Assembly (NCBI RefSeq): GCF_001295795.1
Contig: NZ_LJHY01000021.1
Span: 1-62,225 of the forward strand
Direction of reading: 5' to 3'
From: Novosphingobium sp. AAP83
GTDB taxonomy: Bacteria; Pseudomonadota; Alphaproteobacteria; Sphingomonadales; Sphingomonadaceae
Length of the DNA: 62,225 bases
Under the pieces are notes generated by a model. It made no database searches, had not been told where the DNA came from, and saw nothing but the letters and a program-made list of their open reading frames with translations. Position numbers and translations under genes: made by a program. Positions 59,284 through 62,225 of the stretch are shown here, piece by piece (within the stretch, counting starts at the first letter, position 1; each line of letters opens with the position of its first letter).

Positions 59284-61928
59284 CCGAAATCAGCCGCAGC
59301 GCCCTGTTTGGGCGGCTTAACCAAACGGCTCTGAAGGGGATCGAAACCGCCACCGGCTTTTGCAAGATGCGCGGCAATCCCTATGTTGAGCTGGTGCATT
59401 GGGTCCACGTGCTGTTGCAGGACCCGCAAAACGATATCGCGGCGATCCGCACCGCGTTCGGCCTTGACGAGGAAAACCTTGCGCGACAGATCGTTAGCGC
59501 GCTCGATGCCCTGCCGCGTGGGGCTACGGCGATTTCCGATTTCTCGCCGCAGATTGAGGAGGCGATTGAAAAGGGCTGGCTTTATGCCTCGCTGCAATTC
59601 GGCGCTGGTCGCGTGCGCACAGGTCACTTGCTATACGGCATGCTGAAAACCGCCACGCTGAAGAACGCGCTATTCTCCATGAGCGGTGAATTCCGCAAGG
59701 TGCAGGTTGAGAAACTCGCGGCGGAATTCGAGAGCATTTGTGCCCCCAGCCATGAAACCACACAAGGCGCTGATCTTGGCGGTGGTGTAAGTGGCGATGA
59801 TGCGGGCGCAGGTCCGGTTGGCGATGGCGAAGCGCTGGCCAAGTTCTCGGTCGACCTGACGCAGCAAGCGCGTGACGGCAAGATTGACCGCATCGTGGGC
59901 CGCGATAGCGAAATCCGCCAGTGCATTGATGTGCTGCTGCGTCGCCGCCAGAACAATCCGATCCTTGTGGGTGAGGCGGGCGTTGGCAAAACGGCTGTGG
60001 TCGAGGGTTTTGCCAAGCGCATCGTTGATGGCGATGTGCCGCCATCGCTGCGCGGTGTCACTTTGCGCAGCCTCGATATAGGGTTGATGCAGGCCGGTGC
60101 CAGCATGAAGGGTGAATTTGAAAAGCGCCTGCGCCAGGTGATTGACGAGGTTGAGGCCAGCCCCACCCCGATCGTGCTGTTCATCGATGAAGCCCACACG
60201 CTCATCGGCGCTGGCGGACAAGCCGGCACAGGCGATGCTGCCAACTTGCTTAAACCCGCTTTGGCGCGCGGCAATTTGCGCACTATCGCGGCGACCACTT
60301 ACGCTGAATACCGTCAGTACTTTGAAAAAGACCCCGCACTGACCCGGCGTTTCCAGACGGTTGATGTGGGCGAACCTGAAACGAACAATGCCATCGCGAT
60401 GATCCGCTCGGTCGCGCCGATGATGGAGAAGCATCACAATGTCGTCGTGCTGGATGATGCGGTCGAGGCGGCGGTCAAGCTCTCGCAACGCTATGTTCCG
60501 GCACGCCAATTGCCTGATAAGGCGGTAAGCTTGCTGGATACGGCCTGCGCGCGCGTTGCGGTTTCGCAGCACGCGACGCCTGCCCAGGTGGAGGACCGCA
60601 AACGCCGCCTTGAATTGCTTGAGGTGGAACGCGGCATCGTTGAACGCGAAGCGGCAGGGCAGTATAACAGCGGTGATCGCCTGCCCAAATTGCTCGAAGC
60701 TATTGCCGAGGCGACAGCCGCGCTGGAAGAGGTGAACGCCAAGTGGGAGCGCGAGAAGGAAGCGCTGACCGGCGTTGTAGCTGCGCGCGATGCGCTGACT
60801 GAAGCGCGTAAGGCTGCGGGTGACGGTGCGGTTGAGGGTGAGGATGCCTTGCAGGTCGCGTTGAAGACTGCGCTTGCCGCCATGGCTGAGGCGCATGGTG
60901 ATGAGCCGATGGTGTTCGGCGTGGTGGATTCCGATGCCATCGCCGCCGTGGTGGGCGATTGGACCGGCATCCCGATGGGCCGCATGGTCAAGAACGAGAT
61001 CGAAAGTGTGCTGACCATCGCCGATCAGCTGAAAAAGCGCGTGATCGGGCAGGATCATGCGATGGATTCCATCGCCAAGCGCATCCAGACGAGCCGTGCA
61101 AAGCTTGATAATCCGAACAAGCCCGTGGGCGTGTTCATGCTGTGCGGCCCATCGGGCGTCGGCAAAACCGAAACCGCTATGGTCCTTTCGGAACTGCTGT
61201 TCTCGGGCGACGACAGCCTGATCGTGATCAACATGAGCGAGTTTCAGGAGGCGCACACCGTCTCGACGCTCAAGGGTGCTCCTGCGGGCTATGTCGGCTT
61301 TGGCCAAGGCGGCGTGTTGACCGAGGCTGTGCGGCGGCGGCCCTATTCGGTGGTGCTGCTTGATGAGGTCGAAAAGGCGCACCCCGATGTCCATGAGATG
61401 TTCTTCCAGGTGTTCGACAAGGGCTTCATGAACGATGCCGAAGGCCGCTACATCGATTTCAAGAATACCCTGATCCTGCTGACCAGCAACGTCGGCACCG
61501 ATCTCATCACATCGATGAGCGAGGACGAGGAAATGAAGCCCGATCCCGACGCACTGGCCACCGCCTTGCGCCCTGAATTGCTCAAGGTCTTCCCGCCCGC
61601 GCTGCTTGGCCGCCTGATCGTGCAACCCTACTATCCGCTCAGCCCCGCCATGCTCCAAGGCATCGTGCGCATCCAGCTGAACCGTATCGTAAAACGCATC
61701 GCCGAAAGCCACGGCATCACCTTCAATTACAGTCAGGACGTGGTCGACCTGATCGTGTCACGCTGCAACGAAGTCGCCAGCGGCGGCCGCCTGATCGATG
61801 CTATCTTGACCAACACCATGCTGCCCGATCTCTCGATCGAACTGCTGAACCGGCAGATGAGCGGCGAAGAGGTCAAGGTGATTGACGTCACCGTAGAGGG
61901 CGATGGTTTCGGTTATGCATTTGGGTGA
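59280..61928 (+). CDS. clpV: T6SS sheath-recycling ATPase ClpV (TssH)
   Basis: An 882-residue AAA+ unfoldase. The Clp-N domain (about residues 1-150) begins ISRSALFGRLNQTALKGIETATGFCKM, a ClpV-type N terminus. The first AAA domain has GEAGVGKTAVVEG near residues 231-243 and FIDEAHTLIGAGG; a middle coiled coil follows near residues 440-560. The second AAA domain has GPSGVGKTETA near residue 622 and LLDEVEKAHPD. All Walker motifs are intact. It pulls TssC out of contracted sheaths. ATG chosen at the tssG overlap; the frame extends 60 codons upstream into tssG without homology. Confidence 0.95.
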   Translation: MTEISRSALFGRLNQTALKGIETATGFCKMRGNPYVELVHWVHVLLQDPQNDIAAIRTAFGLDEENLARQIVSALDALPRGATAISDFSPQIEEAIEKGWLYASLQFGAGRVRTGHLLYGMLKTATLKNALFSMSGEFRKVQVEKLAAEFESICAPSHETTQGADLGGGVSGDDAGAGPVGDGEALAKFSVDLTQQARDGKIDRIVGRDSEIRQCIDVLLRRRQNNPILVGEAGVGKTAVVEGFAKRIVDGDVPPSLRGVTLRSLDIGLMQAGASMKGEFEKRLRQVIDEVEASPTPIVLFIDEAHTLIGAGGQAGTGDAANLLKPALARGNLRTIAATTYAEYRQYFEKDPALTRRFQTVDVGEPETNNAIAMIRSVAPMMEKHHNVVVLDDAVEAAVKLSQRYVPARQLPDKAVSLLDTACARVAVSQHATPAQVEDRKRRLELLEVERGIVEREAAGQYNSGDRLPKLLEAIAEATAALEEVNAKWEREKEALTGVVAARDALTEARKAAGDGAVEGEDALQVALKTALAAMAEAHGDEPMVFGVVDSDAIAAVVGDWTGIPMGRMVKNEIESVLTIADQLKKRVIGQDHAMDSIAKRIQTSRAKLDNPNKPVGVFMLCGPSGVGKTETAMVLSELLFSGDDSLIVINMSEFQEAHTVSTLKGAPAGYVGFGQGGVLTEAVRRRPYSVVLLDEVEKAHPDVHEMFFQVFDKGFMNDAEGRYIDFKNTLILLTSNVGTDLITSMSEDEEMKPDPDALATALRPELLKVFPPALLGRLIVQPYYPLSPAMLQGIVRIQLNRIVKRIAESHGITFNYSQDVVDLIVSRCNEVASGGRLIDAILTNTMLPDLSIELLNRQMSGEEVKVIDVTVEGDGFGYAFG

Positions 61929-61940
61929 GGGGGATTGGTG

Positions 61941-62180
61941 ATGGACGAAGATTTCAGCGTTTTGACCAATGAGGACAAAGCAAGCGCTGCTTATGCGGTG
62001 TGTGTTGGTGGATGGGTTGCCGCTGGGCTTGTAGTCGGCAGTGCTGCTGGCGGTGTTGGCGCTCCTGTCGGCGCGGCAGCAGGTGTCGTGTGGTCAAAAA
62101 TGACATGCCCTGCCATTATTCGCAAATACAAAACGCTTATCAAAAACAAGCAGATGAGTGATGGCAACTTTAGACCCTGA
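61941..62180 (+). CDS. Small glycine-zipper membrane protein downstream of clpV
   Basis: A 79-residue protein I do not recognise. The centre (VCVGGWVAAGLVVGSAAGGVGAPVGAAAGVVW) has two hydrophobic stretches rich in small residues with GxxxG/AxxxG spacing. A cysteine and a basic tail (TCPAIIRKYKTLIKNKQ) follow. Such glycine zippers occur in pore-forming bacteriocins, in phage-like lysis proteins and in T6SS or CDI immunity/effector accessory proteins. It starts 12 bases after clpV with a GAGGGGGA ribosome binding site, so it is probably in the operon. The next gene overlaps its end. Function unknown. Confidence 0.55.
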   Translation: MDEDFSVLTNEDKASAAYAVCVGGWVAAGLVVGSAAGGVGAPVGAAAGVVWSKMTCPAIIRKYKTLIKNKQMSDGNFRP

Positions 62181-62225
62181 TTCGGAAGTTTTTCAATTCC
62201 AGCAATATCTTGCGGTTCTGCGTGT
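62161..62225 (+). CDS. Start of an unidentified gene, cut by the window end
   Basis: An ATG overlapping the 3' end of the glycine-zipper gene in the +1 frame opens MATLDPDSEVFQFQQYLAVL and stays open to the last base (21 codons). Overlap with the preceding gene suggests translational coupling. GATGAGTG lies upstream but no strong ribosome binding site is seen. Too short to identify. Its place at the end of the tss operon makes it a candidate accessory, effector or immunity gene. Confidence 0.4.
   Translation, partial: MATLDPDSEVFQFQQYLAVLR

Noticed and set aside
59670..61712. 680-codon open frame on the minus strand inside clpV
   Set aside because: It mirrors a highly conserved gene with intact Walker motifs. 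Long antisense frames are common in GC-rich DNA and the protein has no recognisable features.
1..62225. CRISPR arrays, rRNA operons, insertion sequences
   Set aside because: No regularly spaced direct repeats, no rRNA-like sequence and no transposase frame or IS terminal repeats were seen on either strand.

Overview
The window looks like the chromosome of an alphaproteobacterium in the sphingomonad group, most likely Novosphingobium or a close relative. The evidence is the high GC content and SD-led genes with many GTG/TTG starts. A lignin-aromatic gene set (a LigW orthologue, a NOV1/LSD-type stilbene-cleaving oxygenase and LigD-like SDRs) supports this, as do a DUF1134 envelope protein and an alphaproteobacterial RpoH. 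The genus is inferred from gene content and was not tested by alignment.

Layout. (1) 1-1,760: an assembly-edge poly-G run, then remnants of an integrated element (CHC2/TOPRIM primase, truncated DUF3987 helicase-like gene, small zinc-ribbon gene) abutting the 3' end of a tRNA-Ser(GCU). (2) 1,980-4,130: a DUF1134 envelope protein and an aromatic/aspartate aminotransferase, closed by a terminator-like hairpin. (3) 4,139-17,298: an aromatic catabolism locus. It holds two LigD-like SDRs, an MFS transporter, an NTF2/SnoaL-like protein, an aldehyde dehydrogenase, a DUF2490 protein, ligW, a second MFS transporter, DUF3237, a lignostilbene dioxygenase, a MarR regulator and an AAHS aromatic-acid transporter. 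Three copies of one imperfect palindrome (ATTGTTAG-N5-CATACAAT) sit before the SDR operon, the NTF2-like gene and the dioxygenase. I read these as operators of the local MarR protein. (4) 17,475-21,270: M19 dipeptidase, VOC protein, RluA-type pseudouridine synthase and rpoH with its terminator. (5) 21,607-32,758: a two-partner secretion trio of TpsB translocator, 2,072-residue TpsA adhesin and a secreted TPR-CHAT protein with an intact His/Cys dyad. (6) 32,909-62,225: a type VI secretion system.

The T6SS region holds PAAR, a DUF4123 adaptor, a CPBP membrane protease, an M23 peptidase, tssK-tssL(OmpA)-tssM-tagF-pppA-ppkA, then on the other strand tagH(FHA)-DUF6931-vgrG. An OmpA-like protein and tssA-tssB-tssC-hcp-tagJ-tssE-tssF-tssG-clpV follow. 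No tssJ is visible. The kinase/phosphatase/FHA/TagF set, with a candidate phospho-threonine motif near the N terminus of both TssL and PpkA, suggests post-translational control like that described in Agrobacterium.

How the parts may work together. Region 3 would import lignin-derived dimers, modify their side chains, cleave the resulting stilbene, oxidise the aldehydes and decarboxylate 5-carboxyvanillate to vanillate. Regions 5 and 6 are surface and contact-dependent systems lying side by side. No classical T6SS toxin is recognisable. The least explained pieces are the PAAR-DUF4123-CPBP cassette, the CHAT protein of the TPS trio, and the glycine-rich small protein plus truncated gene after clpV.
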